From positions 124,001 to 188,000 of the forward strand of contig CAVVSK010000019.1 in NCBI GenBank assembly GCA_963750965.1: a stretch of 64,000 nucleotides of DNA, read 5' to 3'. The position numbers and the translations under genes were made by a program. This DNA comes from CANKHA01 sp963750965 (GTDB taxonomy: Bacteria > Pseudomonadota > Alphaproteobacteria > Rhizobiales > Xanthobacteraceae). The notes beneath the pieces were generated by a model. That model had not been told where the DNA came from. It saw only the letters and a program-made list of their open reading frames with translations, and searched no databases. How positions within the stretch are numbered: the first letter of the stretch is position 1; every line of letters starts with the position of its first letter. This document shows positions 16,719 through 26,427 of this stretch, piece by piece.

Positions 16719-19530
16719 CTATTGTCCCAGCCGCTCGAGCAATGCGGGCACGTGAACCTGGTCGGCCTTGTAGTTTCCCGTGAGCGTGTACATCACGATG
16801 TTCACGCCGGCGCGGAAGGCGAACTCGCGCTGGCGCGGCTCGCCCGGCGTGAGCGGCAGCATGGCCTGACCGTCCGGCCGCATTGCCCAGGCACCGGCGA
16901 AATCGTTCGAGGTGATGATGATGGACGAAACTCCGTCACCGGCGCGGGCAGGCCGGTCGCCAAGGTCCTCGTCAGCTGCAGGCAGGGCTTCCACCCAAAG
17001 GCGGCCGGCGTTGAAGCGGCCGGGGAAATCGCGCAGCAGGAAAAAGGTTTTGGTCAGCACGTGATCGCCGGAGACTGGCTCGAGCTCCGGAATATCGAGC
17101 GAGGACAAAATCTCGCGCAGCGCCATCATCCCGGGACCGCGCGAGTCACCGCCCGGTCCCGACGGCGCTTCGATGGCGTCGCGGGTGTCGAACAGCACGG
17201 TACCGCCCTGTTTCATGTAGGCGTCGAGCCGCGCCAGCGCCTGGGCGGAAGGTTTGGGCGCAGCGGCGATAACCGGCCAGTAGATCAGCGGGAAGAAGGC
17301 GAGATCGTCGCGGGCAATTTCCAATCCCATCGGCTCCCCGGCTTCCAGGGACGTGCGCTGGGCAAGAAACAGCGTCAGGCCTTCTAGGCCGATACGGCTG
17401 ATGCGGTCCACCTCGGCATCGCCGGTAATGACATAAGCAAGATGCGTCTGTAGCGAGGCTTTCTTCGCAAAGTCATCACTTTGCGCGAAAACTGCTGGGC
17501 GGCGCTGCGACCGCGGCGGCCAGCATGCCAATGGCAATCATTGCAGGGACAGTGCGCCGCCGGAAGGTCAGGCGGGCGATACCGCCCGAAAGCCAGAACA
17601 CCACCAGAGCGTCGAGCAGCAATAGACCGAGCGCGGCGAGCAGGATCGGCCCGCGCAAATCCTGCGGTTCGCCGAAGCGGTATTGATCGCGGCGGGCATT
17701 GAGCAAAGAGAAATCCAGACGTGCCATCCGGTCGGAGGGCCGCAGCGTATTGACCGCGATCAGTCCTTCCGGCGGACCATAGAATCCGGGCGGATGCTCG
17801 GCGTCGGCGCGGCCGGAGAAGTCCACCGGAATCGGCCGCGCCGTCGGCGGCGGCGGCACGAAAGCGCCGAAGCCGTCGAGTACCCGGCTCGGCGGCACCA
17901 CTTCGCGCGTTGCCTGCCGGTCGCCGACTTCGCTTTCGGCAGCGGCGGTGTTGCCTGCGAGGGCGACGATACGCTTGAGCATGTCGACGAAGGCGCCGGA
18001 GATCGGCAGGTCCGACCAGCGCGTGTCGGCGGTGACATGGAACAGCACAACCACGCCCTTGCCGCGGCGCGCGGCGGTGACGAGCGGCGTGCCGTCCGCG
18101 AGCGTCGCCCAGGTGTGATCGGACAACTCGGCGTCCGGCTCGGCCAGAACTTGCCTGGTCACGGTGACGTCGGTCGGGACCGCCATCCCGCTGAACGGGC
18201 CTTCGCGGGAAAAGCCTGATAGCTGCTGCGGCTGATCCCAGCTCAAACTGCCGCCAAGGGTACGGCCGCCACGCCGCAGCCGCACCGGCACGAGATCGTC
18301 CTCGGAGGCGGCCAGGCGCGGGCCGGCAAAGCGCACGAGCACGCCGCCGTTTTCGACCCATTTGATCAACTTCTCGCGCGCTTCACCGGTAACATTGCCG
18401 ACATCCGCAAGGATCATCATCGGCAAATTCTGGCCGAGGAATTGCGACACCGCTTCTGCGGGCGCCGCGCTTTCCGCCAGCCTTACGTCGGCGAATGGGT
18501 TGAGCGCGCGCGAGAGGTAATAGGTCGAGGCCAGCAGCGGCTGAGCGGTATCGCTGGTCGAGCCGGAGATCACGCCGATGGCGCGCCGCCGCCAGCGTTT
18601 GTCGAGCAGTTGCACCGCTCCAGAGGAACGCTGCGCCGCGATCTCGATCCGGGCGATGTCGTTGCGGATCTCGACCGGCAGTTGGAACTCCGCTTCGGTT
18701 TCCAGTTCGGTCGCGCTGAAAGCATAGCGGGCCTCGCCGAGCGGCAAGCCTTTGAAATCGAGCGCACGCAACGCGCCGATTTCCTCGCTGCCGTTTTCAG
18801 CACGCAAGACTTTCACCGTCAGCGCGCCGGCAGCATTTTCCGCGGCGGCGAGCGCATGCGCCGGCGGCAATCCGCCTTCGATCACGCTCAATCTGCGCGG
18901 ACCGAGCGTGCGGCTGAGTCCCTCGATAAATTCCTTGCCCTGGCCAAGATCGATGCCATCCGACAGCCAGACAAATTCGGTATCCGGCGAGCCGCTGACC
19001 AGCCGCTCGATCATCGGCAACGCTTCCGCGCGCGTGAGCGCATGTGGCTTTGGCTTGAGCTGGCGCAGCCGCACACGCGCGGCGCCTGCGGTGCCGATGG
19101 AAACGTCGCGCGCGCTTTCCGACAGCGGCACCAACGCCACGCCACGGTTATCGTTTTCCGCTTGCACAACGAGATCATCGGCGGCGCGCAGCCGTGCATC
19201 CCAGGTTGAGGCGGCGGTCCACCCGTCGTCGATCAGCACGGCCAGCGGCGCGGCGCCGCCCGATGTGGCGATGGAAGGATTCCACTGCGGTCCGGCGGCG
19301 GCGAGGATCACCAGCGCCGCCAACAGCAGCCGCAGCAAAGTCAGCCACCACGGCGTGCGCGAAGGCGTTTCCTCCTTGGGCGCAATATCGAAAAGCATAC
19401 GGGTCGGAGGAAAATCGACGCGGCGCGGGCGCGGCGGGATGAGCCGCAGCAGCCACCACAGCACCGGCAGGCTGAGCAGACCGAGCAGCACCAGCGGCTG
19501 CGCGAAGACAAGCGGAAGCCCGGCAATCAT
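16719..19530 (-). CDS. BatA-domain / DUF4159 protein, frameshifted
   Basis: Two overlapping frames make one protein of about 936 residues. Frame 1 (19530 to 17476, 684 residues) has the BatA N-terminal pair of helices (VLLGLLSLPVLWWLLRLIPP, LLRLLLAALVILAAAGP), a vWA-like domain with LAVLIDDGWTA, an amidotransferase-like part and a third helix. Frame 2 (from about 17500 to 16719) is the DUF4159 domain (HLAYVITGDAEVDRISRIG, LIYWPV, GGTVLFDTRD). Removing one T from the TTTT run at 17488-17491 joins PPSS to FAQSDDFAKK. In related genomes this is one polypeptide. It belongs to the moxR operon. A real split with a new start at 17537 is possible but no ribosome site is seen. Confidence 0.8.
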
Positions 19531-19553
19531 GCGGACCTCGCCGTTTCTTTTTT

Positions 19554-19668
19554 CACCTCTCCCCAGCGGGGAGAGGTCGGATTGCGAAGCAATCCGGGTG
19601 AGGGGGTTCCGGCAATTGAGAGGGTACGAACCCCCTCACCCCAACCCTCTCCCCCATGGGGAGAGGGA
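19554..19668. repeat. large inverted repeat inside the moxR operon
   Basis: The element is symmetrical. A hairpin CCTCTCCCC/GGGGAGAGG (19555-19577) is mirrored by CCTCTCCCCC/GGGGAGAGG near 19645-19668, and GTGAGGGGGTTC 19598-19609 pairs perfectly with GAACCCCCTCAC 19628-19639. Such 'CTCTCCCC...GGGGAGAG' repeats are frequent in intergenic DNA of these genomes. Here it lies between two genes on the same strand, so a transcript of the operon would contain it and could be processed or partly terminated there. Confidence 0.85.
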
Positions 19669-19693
19669 GCGTGCCGAATTTGTTGCGCTCTCC

Positions 19694-20647
19694 TCATGCC
19701 GATCTTCCCATCTGGCGCGCGTGCCAGCGGTCAATGCCGGTATCGCCCGGGCGCACGCCCATGCGCGCATGCAGCGCCAGCAGCAATTCGCTCGCCGGCC
19801 GATCGGTGCGGTGGATGGCGAAGCTCCAGCCCAGCCGGTCGGTTTCCGCGCGGATCTCCGCGCGGTGACGCTCGATACGCTTTGCGTAATCGGCGCGCCA
19901 AGTTTCCGCGCGCCCAGCGGTGATGCTGCCCGCCCCCTCCGATTCAACGAATTGTACGCGTCCGGAATAAGGGAAGGTTTCCTCCGCCGGATCGACCGTC
20001 TGCACCACATGTCCCTGTGCGCCGCTGGCCGAAAGCTGCGCAATGGTCGTGCGCACGTCGCCGATCGGGCTCCAGAGATCGGAGAGCATCACCACTTCCG
20101 CCAAAGGGGAGGGGGCGAAGGAGGGCGGCAGGCTCATGCGCTCTCCCGTATCGTGGATGATCGCCTGCGCCATCTTGTCGACAACGTTGCGGCTTGCGCT
20201 CGGCCGCATCAGGCCCGGCATGCCTACGCGTTCGCCGCCTTCCACCAAAATCTCCCCTAGCGCGAAGGCAACGACCACCACGCGTTCGAGCTTGGTATCG
20301 CTGGCGAGGTGGGAGATGAAGTTCATGGAAGGCGAGCGGTCGGGCCAGATCCAAACCGTGTGCGCGGCCTCCCATTCCCGCTCGCGAACATAAAGATGGT
20401 CGTCGCGACCAGAGCGGCGCCAGTCGACGCGATGCGCCGGCTCGCCGGAAATGAAGCGGCGATACTGCCAGAAATTCTCGCCCGAGCCCGCGCGCCGGCG
20501 CCCGTGCAAGCCGTGGATCACGGTCGCGGCGATGCGGCGCGCCTCCAGGATGAGCCGCGGCATCGCGGCCGCAAGCGAGCGGCCTTGCCCGGTTGCGCGG
20601 TTGACCGCCGTAATTTCTTCTTCGCTGAGCCGCGGGTCGATCGCCAT
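19694..20647 (-). CDS. DUF58 domain-containing protein
   Basis: 317 residues. The DUF58 signature is present: HGLHGRRRAGSGENFWQYRRF, GEPAHRVDWRRSGRDDHLYVRERE, and WIWPDRSPSMNF, a vWA-like DxSxS metal site. DUF58 proteins are adaptor-like partners of MoxR AAA+ ATPases. It follows moxR by 5 bases and precedes the BatA/DUF4159 gene after a 163-base gap that holds an inverted repeat. Confidence 0.9.
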   Translation of the reverse strand: MAIDPRLSEEEITAVNRATGQGRSLAAAMPRLILEARRIAATVIHGLHGRRRAGSGENFWQYRRFISGEPAHRVDWRRSGRDDHLYVREREWEAAHTVWIWPDRSPSMNFISHLASDTKLERVVVVAFALGEILVEGGERVGMPGLMRPSASRNVVDKMAQAIIHDTGERMSLPPSFAPSPLAEVVMLSDLWSPIGDVRTTIAQLSASGAQGHVVQTVDPAEETFPYSGRVQFVESEGAGSITAGRAETWRADYAKRIERHRAEIRAETDRLGWSFAIHRTDRPASELLLALHARMGVRPGDTGIDRWHARQMGRSA

Positions 20648-20652
20648 GTGGC

Positions 20653-21663
20653 TTACCCGAGCCGCGATTTCAGTCGCGCGATCACGGCCTGGATGGTTTC
20701 CCCCTCTGCCCGCGCGGCGAAGGTGAGCGCCATGCGATGCTTCAACACGGGTTCTGCCAGCTCGGCTACATCATCGATGGAGGGCGCGTAACGGCCTTGC
20801 AGCAGCGCGCGGGCGCGCACCGCAAGCATCAGCGCCTGGCTGGCGCGGGGGCCTGGTCCCCAGGCGATCAATTTGCCGATATCGCCTGCGTCGGGACCCG
20901 GACGCGCGGAACGCACCAGCGTGAGGATGGCGTCAACGACCGATTCTCCCACCGGCAGGCGGCGGACGAGACGCTGCGCAGCGAGGAGATCGTCGGCGGT
21001 CATCGCTGCGGTTGGCCGCACTTCTTCGGCGCCGGTGGTTTCGAACAGAATGCGCCGCTCTGCGAGGCGATCGGGATAGTCGACGTCGATCTCCATCAGG
21101 AACCGGTCGAGCTGCGCTTCTGGCAACGGATAGGTGCCTTCCTGCTCCAGGGGGTTCTGGGTTGCGAGCACGTGGAAGGGGCGGGGCAGGTCGTGCCGCG
21201 CGCCGGCGACCGTTACATGTTGCTCCTGCATGGCCTGCAGCAGCGCCGACTGGGTGCGTGGGCTGGCGCGGTTGATCTCATCGGCCATCAGCAATTGCGC
21301 GAAGACGGGACCGGTGATGAAGCGAAAGCTGCGAGTTCCGCCCGCGCCTTCCTCCAGCACTTCCGCGCCGAGGATGTCTGAGGGCATCAGGTCCGGCGTG
21401 AACTGGATGCGGCGGGCGTCGAGGCCAAGCGCGGTGCCCATGGTGTCGACCAGCTTCGTTTTGGCCAACCCCGGCACGCCGACCAGCAGCGCATGGCCGC
21501 CGGAGAGGACCGTCACCAGCGCACTGTCAATCACGTGTTCTTGTCCGAAAATCACGGTGCCGATGGCGTTGCGGGCCGCGCGGATGTGGGCGGCGCTCGA
21601 TTCCGCTGCCCGGATAATCATATCCTCGAGTTTTTCGGCGCCTTCTTCATTTGCCAGTCCCAT
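20653..21663 (-). CDS. MoxR family AAA+ ATPase
   Basis: 336 residues. Walker A is GVPGLAKTKLVD and Walker B LLMADEINRASPRTQSALL; sensor and lid regions follow (VLATQNPLEQEGTYPLPEAQ, typical of MoxR). It is the first gene of the four-gene minus-strand operon (moxR, DUF58, BatA/DUF4159, membrane protein). MoxR proteins act as chaperone-like ATPases that assemble or activate envelope or metal-binding protein complexes. The client here is unknown. Confidence 0.93.
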   Translation of the reverse strand: MGLANEEGAEKLEDMIIRAAESSAAHIRAARNAIGTVIFGQEHVIDSALVTVLSGGHALLVGVPGLAKTKLVDTMGTALGLDARRIQFTPDLMPSDILGAEVLEEGAGGTRSFRFITGPVFAQLLMADEINRASPRTQSALLQAMQEQHVTVAGARHDLPRPFHVLATQNPLEQEGTYPLPEAQLDRFLMEIDVDYPDRLAERRILFETTGAEEVRPTAAMTADDLLAAQRLVRRLPVGESVVDAILTLVRSARPGPDAGDIGKLIAWGPGPRASQALMLAVRARALLQGRYAPSIDDVAELAEPVLKHRMALTFAARAEGETIQAVIARLKSRLG

Positions 21664-21800
21664 AACATCCGCTCCTCGGTGGAGATGAAATTCGATCGAT
21701 TTTGCCCCCGACTCTGAAGCTTACGCCATCTTCCGCCCTGCTTGCCATGGATTGACATCCCAATATGGACCGGCAGGGCTGCAAATACGTAGGATAAACC

Positions 21801-22397
21801 ATGGCGAAGCAAGGGCAGCCGACAACCGGGATCGACGCGATAGCCAGTTCGGCAAAGCGCGAAGGTGGCAAGGGCCCGCCGCCAGTGCACTTGTGGAACC
21901 CGCCTTTCTGCGGGGATATCGACATGCGAATCGCCACCGACGGCACCTGGTTTTACATGAAGACACCCATAGGACGGCCCGCTCTGGTGAAGCTCTTCGC
22001 TTCCGTGCTGAAAAGGGAGGCAAATAAGTATTTCCTGGTCACGCCGGTGGAAAAGGTCGGCATCGTTGTGGAAGACGCGCCCTTTTTGGCGGTCGAGATG
22101 CAAACACGAGACCAAACCGGCGATCGCGTGCTGCGGTTCCGTACAAATGTCGATGACTGGGTCGAGTGCGGGTCGGGGCATGCATTGCGTTTCGATCCGG
22201 AGCCGGGCACCGGCGGGCTGAAGCCTTATCTGCATGTGCGACACGATTTATGGGCCAGGCTGACGCGGCCCTTGTTTTACGATCTGGTCGCCCTGGGTGA
22301 AGAACGCGATGTCGAAGGCCGCCGCATGTTCGGCGTCGCCTCGAACAACCTTTTCTTCCCGATGGCGCCCGCCGAAACGCTGCGGGAATTTGCCTGA
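21801..22397 (+). CDS. DUF1285 domain-containing protein
   Basis: 198 residues. PPPVHLWNPPFCGDIDMRIA followed by DGTWFYMKTPIGRPALVKLF is the DUF1285 hallmark; the second half contains FRTNVDDWVECG and YLHVRHDLWARLTRPLFYDL. The family has two beta-rich domains and no proven function. It overlaps the following CoA pyrophosphatase gene (TGATG), and the cca gene lies further downstream on the same strand, an arrangement common in this bacterial order. Confidence 0.9.
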   Translation: MAKQGQPTTGIDAIASSAKREGGKGPPPVHLWNPPFCGDIDMRIATDGTWFYMKTPIGRPALVKLFASVLKREANKYFLVTPVEKVGIVVEDAPFLAVEMQTRDQTGDRVLRFRTNVDDWVECGSGHALRFDPEPGTGGLKPYLHVRHDLWARLTRPLFYDLVALGEERDVEGRRMFGVASNNLFFPMAPAETLREFA

Positions 22398-23032
22398 TGC
22401 AGTCAGTGACATTCTTCGAGCGTGCGCGTGCGCGGCTCGCCCGTAACGCGCCGGCGGCGCTGCGCGATCCCAATGCCGTGCCGGACAAGGGCGACCATGA
22501 GCTGAATCTGGAAATGAAGGCGCTGTGGGCGGTGCGGCCGATCCGCCCGGCTGCGGTGCTGGTGCCGGTTGTGGACCGCGCCGAGCCCACCGTGCTGCTG
22601 ACGCAGCGGGCAGCGCATCTGCCGCAGCACCCCGGGCAGATTTCATTCCCCGGCGGCAAGATCGAGCCGACCGATGAGACGCCGCTCGCGGCCGCCTTGC
22701 GCGAGGCGGAAGAAGAGGTCGGACTCGATATGCGCTTTGTCGAGCCGATCGGCTATCTCGATCTCTATATGACGACGCAGGGCTATCGGATCGTGCCGTC
22801 GGTCGCGCGCATTGCGCCGGATTATCGGCTCACGCTGAATCCGTCCGAGGTCGACGAGGCCTTCGAGGTGCCGCTGCAATTCCTGATGGAGCCGGCCAAT
22901 CATCAGAAGCACAGCCGCGACTGGGAGGGGATCAAGCGCTACTACTTCGCCATCCCATTCGAGCAGCGGCAGATCTGGGGCGTGACCGCGGGGATTCTGC
23001 GCAATCTCTATGAAAAAGTTTACGCAGAATAA
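22397..23032 (+). CDS. NUDIX CoA pyrophosphatase
   Basis: 211 residues. The CoA-type motif LLTQRAAHLPQHPGQISFPGG precedes the Nudix box GGKIEPTDETPL...REAEEEVGL (about 88-110), the arrangement seen in the NudL/CoA diphosphatase (COG0494, UPF0035-containing) group. It would cleave CoA or its derivatives to phosphopantetheine and 3',5'-ADP. Its ATG overlaps the DUF1285 stop by one base, so translation is coupled. Its TAA lies next to the end of the convergent receptor gene. Confidence 0.9.
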   Translation: MQSVTFFERARARLARNAPAALRDPNAVPDKGDHELNLEMKALWAVRPIRPAAVLVPVVDRAEPTVLLTQRAAHLPQHPGQISFPGGKIEPTDETPLAAALREAEEEVGLDMRFVEPIGYLDLYMTTQGYRIVPSVARIAPDYRLTLNPSEVDEAFEVPLQFLMEPANHQKHSRDWEGIKRYYFAIPFEQRQIWGVTAGILRNLYEKVYAE

Positions 23033-24034
23033 CTATTCCACCTTCCCGATTTTTTTCACCGCCTGGATCAGCCGTGCGCTGTCGGTTTCGACGAATTTGG
23101 CGAACTCCGCCGCATCCTGATAGGCCGGCGGGCTACCGGCGGTTTCGAAGGTCTTTGTCACCATGGGATCCGCCATCGCCTGCTTCATGGCCTCGCGCAG
23201 GCGCTGCATGATCGGCTCCGGAACGCCCTTCGGCGTGAACAGACCCGCCCAAATGTAAAATTCGACGTCCTTGTAGCCGAGCTCCTTGAAGGTCGGCAGA
23301 TCGGGGAAGCTCTTCACACGCTCCGCGCCCCAGTTGGCGAGCACGCGCATCTTGCCGTCGTCGACCTGCGGCTTCAGCACGCCCGGAGCGGAAGCCAGCG
23401 CCTGGATGGTGCCGGAGAGCAGCGCGGTCACCGCCGGACCGGCGCCGCGGAACGGCACATGCAGCAGCTTGATGCCGGCGGCGTTGGCAAACATCTCCAT
23501 CGATACATGCAACGTGCCGTAGGGGCCCGAGGAGCCGTAGGGAATTTCAGCCGGACGCTTCTTCGCGTCATCGACAAAATCCTGCAACGTCTTCCACGGC
23601 GCGGAAGCCGGCACCGCGAGCAATGTCGGGTCGGCAAGGATGCGCGCGACCGGAGTGAATTGCGACACCTCGTAACCCGGCGGCCGTCCGAACAGCCGGT
23701 CGGCCTCCGGCAGTACGGCCAGCGAAGACAAAGTAATGAGCAGCGTATAGCCGTCGGGCGCAGCGCGTGCCGCCGCCTGATTGCCGAGCGAGCCGCCAGC
23801 CCCGGCGGCGCGGTTGTCGATCACCACCGGCTTGCCCAGAATCTTTTCCAGCGCAGCGGCGATCGGCCGTGCGGCCAGATCCGCCTGCCCGCCCGGCGGG
23901 AAGGGGACGATGGCGGTAATGGGCCGATTGGGCCAGGCTTCCTGCGCGCCGGCGCTCAAAGTCTGCAAGCAGGCTTGCGACGCGAGCGACAAGGTGACGC
24001 CGCCTTTCAGAAGATCTCGCCGATTGAAAGTCAT
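23033..24034 (-). CDS. Bug-family tripartite tricarboxylate transporter substrate-binding protein
   Basis: 333 residues. The N-terminus FNRRDLLKGGVTLSLASQA has a twin-arginine-like export signal. The mature part begins AWPNRPITAIVPFPPGGQAD, the diagnostic first strand of Bug (TctC-like) receptors, and contains VIDNRAAGAGGSLGNQAAA. It would bind a carboxylate in the periplasm. No tctA or tctB gene is nearby, so this is an orphan receptor, as is usual for this amplified family. Confidence 0.92.
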   Translation of the reverse strand: MTFNRRDLLKGGVTLSLASQACLQTLSAGAQEAWPNRPITAIVPFPPGGQADLAARPIAAALEKILGKPVVIDNRAAGAGGSLGNQAAARAAPDGYTLLITLSSLAVLPEADRLFGRPPGYEVSQFTPVARILADPTLLAVPASAPWKTLQDFVDDAKKRPAEIPYGSSGPYGTLHVSMEMFANAAGIKLLHVPFRGAGPAVTALLSGTIQALASAPGVLKPQVDDGKMRVLANWGAERVKSFPDLPTFKELGYKDVEFYIWAGLFTPKGVPEPIMQRLREAMKQAMADPMVTKTFETAGSPPAYQDAAEFAKFVETDSARLIQAVKKIGKVE

Positions 24035-24163
24035 TTGCCACTCTCCCGGACGACAATAGGGGGGACAAAGCTAGCATTCCGACGCCGGCCCGGCTTCCTC
24101 GCATTTAGGCTTAGAGGCCCGGAGGGGATCGGCTAATGTCGTGATAACCACCAAGGAATTGGA

Positions 24164-24427
24164 ATGATCCGGCCGTTCCTCATAGAGCTTCTGTTATTCC
24201 TCACGCCATTTGCCGCCTATGCTTTGCTACTGTGGGCGAAAAGCCGTGGCGTGTTCGATCCGGAATCCTGGCCGCTGCGAACCGTCGTCGTGCTCACCGT
24301 CACGGCGCTTCTGCTTATGGGCGCGAGCGCGATCATAGCCTCGCAGTTTTCCGGCGCGCCTCCCGGCTCGACTTATGTGCCCGCGCATGTGGAAAACGGC
24401 CGCCTGGTACCAGGGGTGAACAAGTGA
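24164..24427 (+). CDS. DUF6111 family small membrane protein
   Basis: 87 residues with two transmembrane helices (FLIELLLFLTPFAAYALLLW and LRTVVVLTVTALLLMGASAI) and a short C-terminal tail ending GSTYVPAHVENGRLVPG. This matches the DUF6111 family, usually encoded just before cca in Hyphomicrobiales. Its TGA overlaps the GTG start of cca (GTGA), so the two are co-transcribed. No function is known. Confidence 0.8.
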   Translation: MIRPFLIELLLFLTPFAAYALLLWAKSRGVFDPESWPLRTVVVLTVTALLLMGASAIIASQFSGAPPGSTYVPAHVENGRLVPGVNK

Positions 24428-25686
24428 ACGAGGCGGGCCTAACCAAGCGTCGCCTGCAGGACGCTGCGTGGCTGACGCAGGGGCCGCTGCCGCGCTTGCT
24501 CGATGTGCTCTCAGGCGATGGTGAAGAAGCGCGCGTGGCCGGCGGCGCAATACGGAACGCGGTAATGAAACTGCCGCCGGGCGATATCGATATCGCCACC
24601 ACGGCGACGCCGGAAGAGGTGATCCGCCGGGTCACACAGGCGGGTTTAAAGGCGGTGCCAACCGGCATAGAGCACGGCACTGTAACCGTCGTTGCCGCCG
24701 GCATCCCATTTGAGGTCACCACGCTGCGCGTTGATGTGGAGACTTTCGGCCGTAAGGCGAATGTCCGTTTCGGGCGCGACTGGAAGGCGGATGCCGAGCG
24801 CCGCGATTTCACGATGAACGCTCTCACCGCCACAGCCGACGGCACGATCCACGATTATGTCGGCGGCCTTGCCGACCTCGAAGCACGGCGTGTGCGTTTC
24901 ATCGGCGATCCCGCTATGCGCATTGCCGAGGACTATCTGCGCATCCTGCGCTTCTTCCGCTTCCACGCTGCCTATGGCGAAGGTGAGCCGGACGCCGCCG
25001 GAGTGGCGGCCTGCATCGCCGGCCGCGGCGGCCTCGAGCAGTTGTCGCGCGAGCGCGCGCGCATGGAGTTGCTGAAACTCCTGGTCGCGAAAGGCGTGGT
25101 TCCGGCGCTCTCCGTCATGGCCGAGTCAGGGCTGCTGGTGCAGATGCTTGGCGGCGTGCCGCTGATCGCCGAAACGGCACGCATGGCGGAGCTGGAGGCG
25201 GCGCTTGGTCTCGATGCCGATCCGGTCCGCCGGCTTGCCGCGCTGAATGTATTTGTTGTCGAAGATGCCGAGCGGCTTTGGCAGCGGCTGCGGCTCTCCA
25301 ATGCCGAACATGAGCGCCTGGCGTCGATGGGCGAGGTCTGGTGGCGGCGGATCGTGCCGGCCGGCGACGCACTCGCGCGGCCCTGGCTCTATCGCCTCGG
25401 GCCGGAACGTTACCTCGACAGGGTTCTGCTGGCCTGGGCGCGCGCGGCGGCAAAGCCGGACGACGCAGCCTGGCGTGCGCTCGCGACCCTGCCGCAGCGA
25501 TGGACGGTGCCCGTCTTCCCGCTGAAGGCCGCCGATTTCATGCAGCGGGGGATAGAGAAGGGCCCGGCGCTTGGCGCGGCGCTCCGTGCCGCGGAGGAGG
25601 CCTGGATCGCGGCGGATTTTCCCGCCGACAGTGAAACCATCGGCCAAATCGCGACGAATGCTGTGGAGGGCGCTGCTAAGACGTGA
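24424..25686 (+). CDS. cca: CCA tRNA nucleotidyltransferase
   Basis: 420 residues from GTG 24424, which overlaps the preceding stop; longer upstream extensions in the frame are not conserved-looking. The class II nucleotidyltransferase head has VAGGAIRNAVM and the catalytic GDIDIAT carboxylates, then RRDFTMNAL and the IAEDYLRILRFFRF motif that binds the incoming nucleotide. It adds or repairs the 3'-CCA end of tRNAs. The C-terminal half is helical with no HD domain apparent. Confidence 0.94.
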   Translation: MNEAGLTKRRLQDAAWLTQGPLPRLLDVLSGDGEEARVAGGAIRNAVMKLPPGDIDIATTATPEEVIRRVTQAGLKAVPTGIEHGTVTVVAAGIPFEVTTLRVDVETFGRKANVRFGRDWKADAERRDFTMNALTATADGTIHDYVGGLADLEARRVRFIGDPAMRIAEDYLRILRFFRFHAAYGEGEPDAAGVAACIAGRGGLEQLSRERARMELLKLLVAKGVVPALSVMAESGLLVQMLGGVPLIAETARMAELEAALGLDADPVRRLAALNVFVVEDAERLWQRLRLSNAEHERLASMGEVWWRRIVPAGDALARPWLYRLGPERYLDRVLLAWARAAAKPDDAAWRALATLPQRWTVPVFPLKAADFMQRGIEKGPALGAALRAAEEAWIAADFPADSETIGQIATNAVEGAAKT

Positions 25687-25734
25687 CGCCGCCGCCAAGG
25701 CGCTCTAGCGTTATTGTTGGCAGGGGAGGCATTC

Positions 25735-26427
25735 ATGTTCGCCCGGTTTTGGGGAAAGCTCGTAGCCTTCTTTTTTGGCGGCATCCTCGGCACTGTTTTC
25801 GGTATCGCGCTTGGCTTCTTTTTCTTTCCTTACGTGTTTCCGCCGCCGCCCGCCGCCGAGCAGCTCACCCAGGCGGACCTGACACCGCCTACCGTCGAAC
25901 AGCCGACCGCGCCACCCACCGCCGTAGAGCCATCAGCTCCGCCCCCGCCCCCGGCCGCTGCCGCGCAAACCGCCGAGCCGCCCGCGGTCACGCCGCAGAC
26001 AGCACCAATAGCAACGCCGCCGGCGGCCAGCGCGCCGCCGACACAAGCCGCTCCAGCGCCGGCCGTGGCCGTGCCGCTTGCCACCGGCACCTTCATCCAT
26101 GCCAACAAGTCCGACCCGGTGCATTGGGGCAAAGGCAAGGTCAGCATCTATCAGCGCGTCGTATTCCTGGAGTCCGATTTCGAGGTGGGTCCGGGGCCGG
26201 CCTATCACGTATATCTTGTGCCGAAGCCTTCGATTCGTTCTTCCTCAGACCTGAACAAGGTGATGTATGTCGATCTCGGCCGGCTGCGCTCCTTCAAGGG
26301 AAGCCAGCGCTATCAGATTCCGGATGGCGTCAAATTGAAGGATTATCCCAGCGTGATTATCTGGTGCGAACGTTTCGGCGTGCTGATCTCGCCGGCCGAT
26401 CTCAAGCTGGTGCAGGCATCCAACTAG
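25735..26427 (+). CDS. DM13 domain protein with N-terminal membrane anchor
   Basis: 230 residues from ATG 25735, chosen over 25714 because CAGGGGAGG lies 5 bases upstream. A single helix (LVAFFFGGILGTVFGIALGFFFFP) anchors it. A linker of about 85 residues is almost entirely Pro, Ala, Thr and Gln. The C-terminal domain of about 110 residues has TGTFIHANKSDPVHWGKGKV, YHVYLVPKPSI and YPSVIIWCERFGVLIS, matching the DM13 fold, with the single conserved Cys proposed to take part in redox chemistry. The domain is probably periplasmic. The gene ends inside a palindromic repeat. Confidence 0.82.
   Translation: MFARFWGKLVAFFFGGILGTVFGIALGFFFFPYVFPPPPAAEQLTQADLTPPTVEQPTAPPTAVEPSAPPPPPAAAAQTAEPPAVTPQTAPIATPPAASAPPTQAAPAPAVAVPLATGTFIHANKSDPVHWGKGKVSIYQRVVFLESDFEVGPGPAYHVYLVPKPSIRSSSDLNKVMYVDLGRLRSFKGSQRYQIPDGVKLKDYPSVIIWCERFGVLISPADLKLVQASN

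Noticed and set aside
23033..24034. A full tripartite tricarboxylate transporter operon
   Set aside because: Only the receptor gene is present. The neighbours are a CoA pyrophosphatase and a DUF6111/cca pair.
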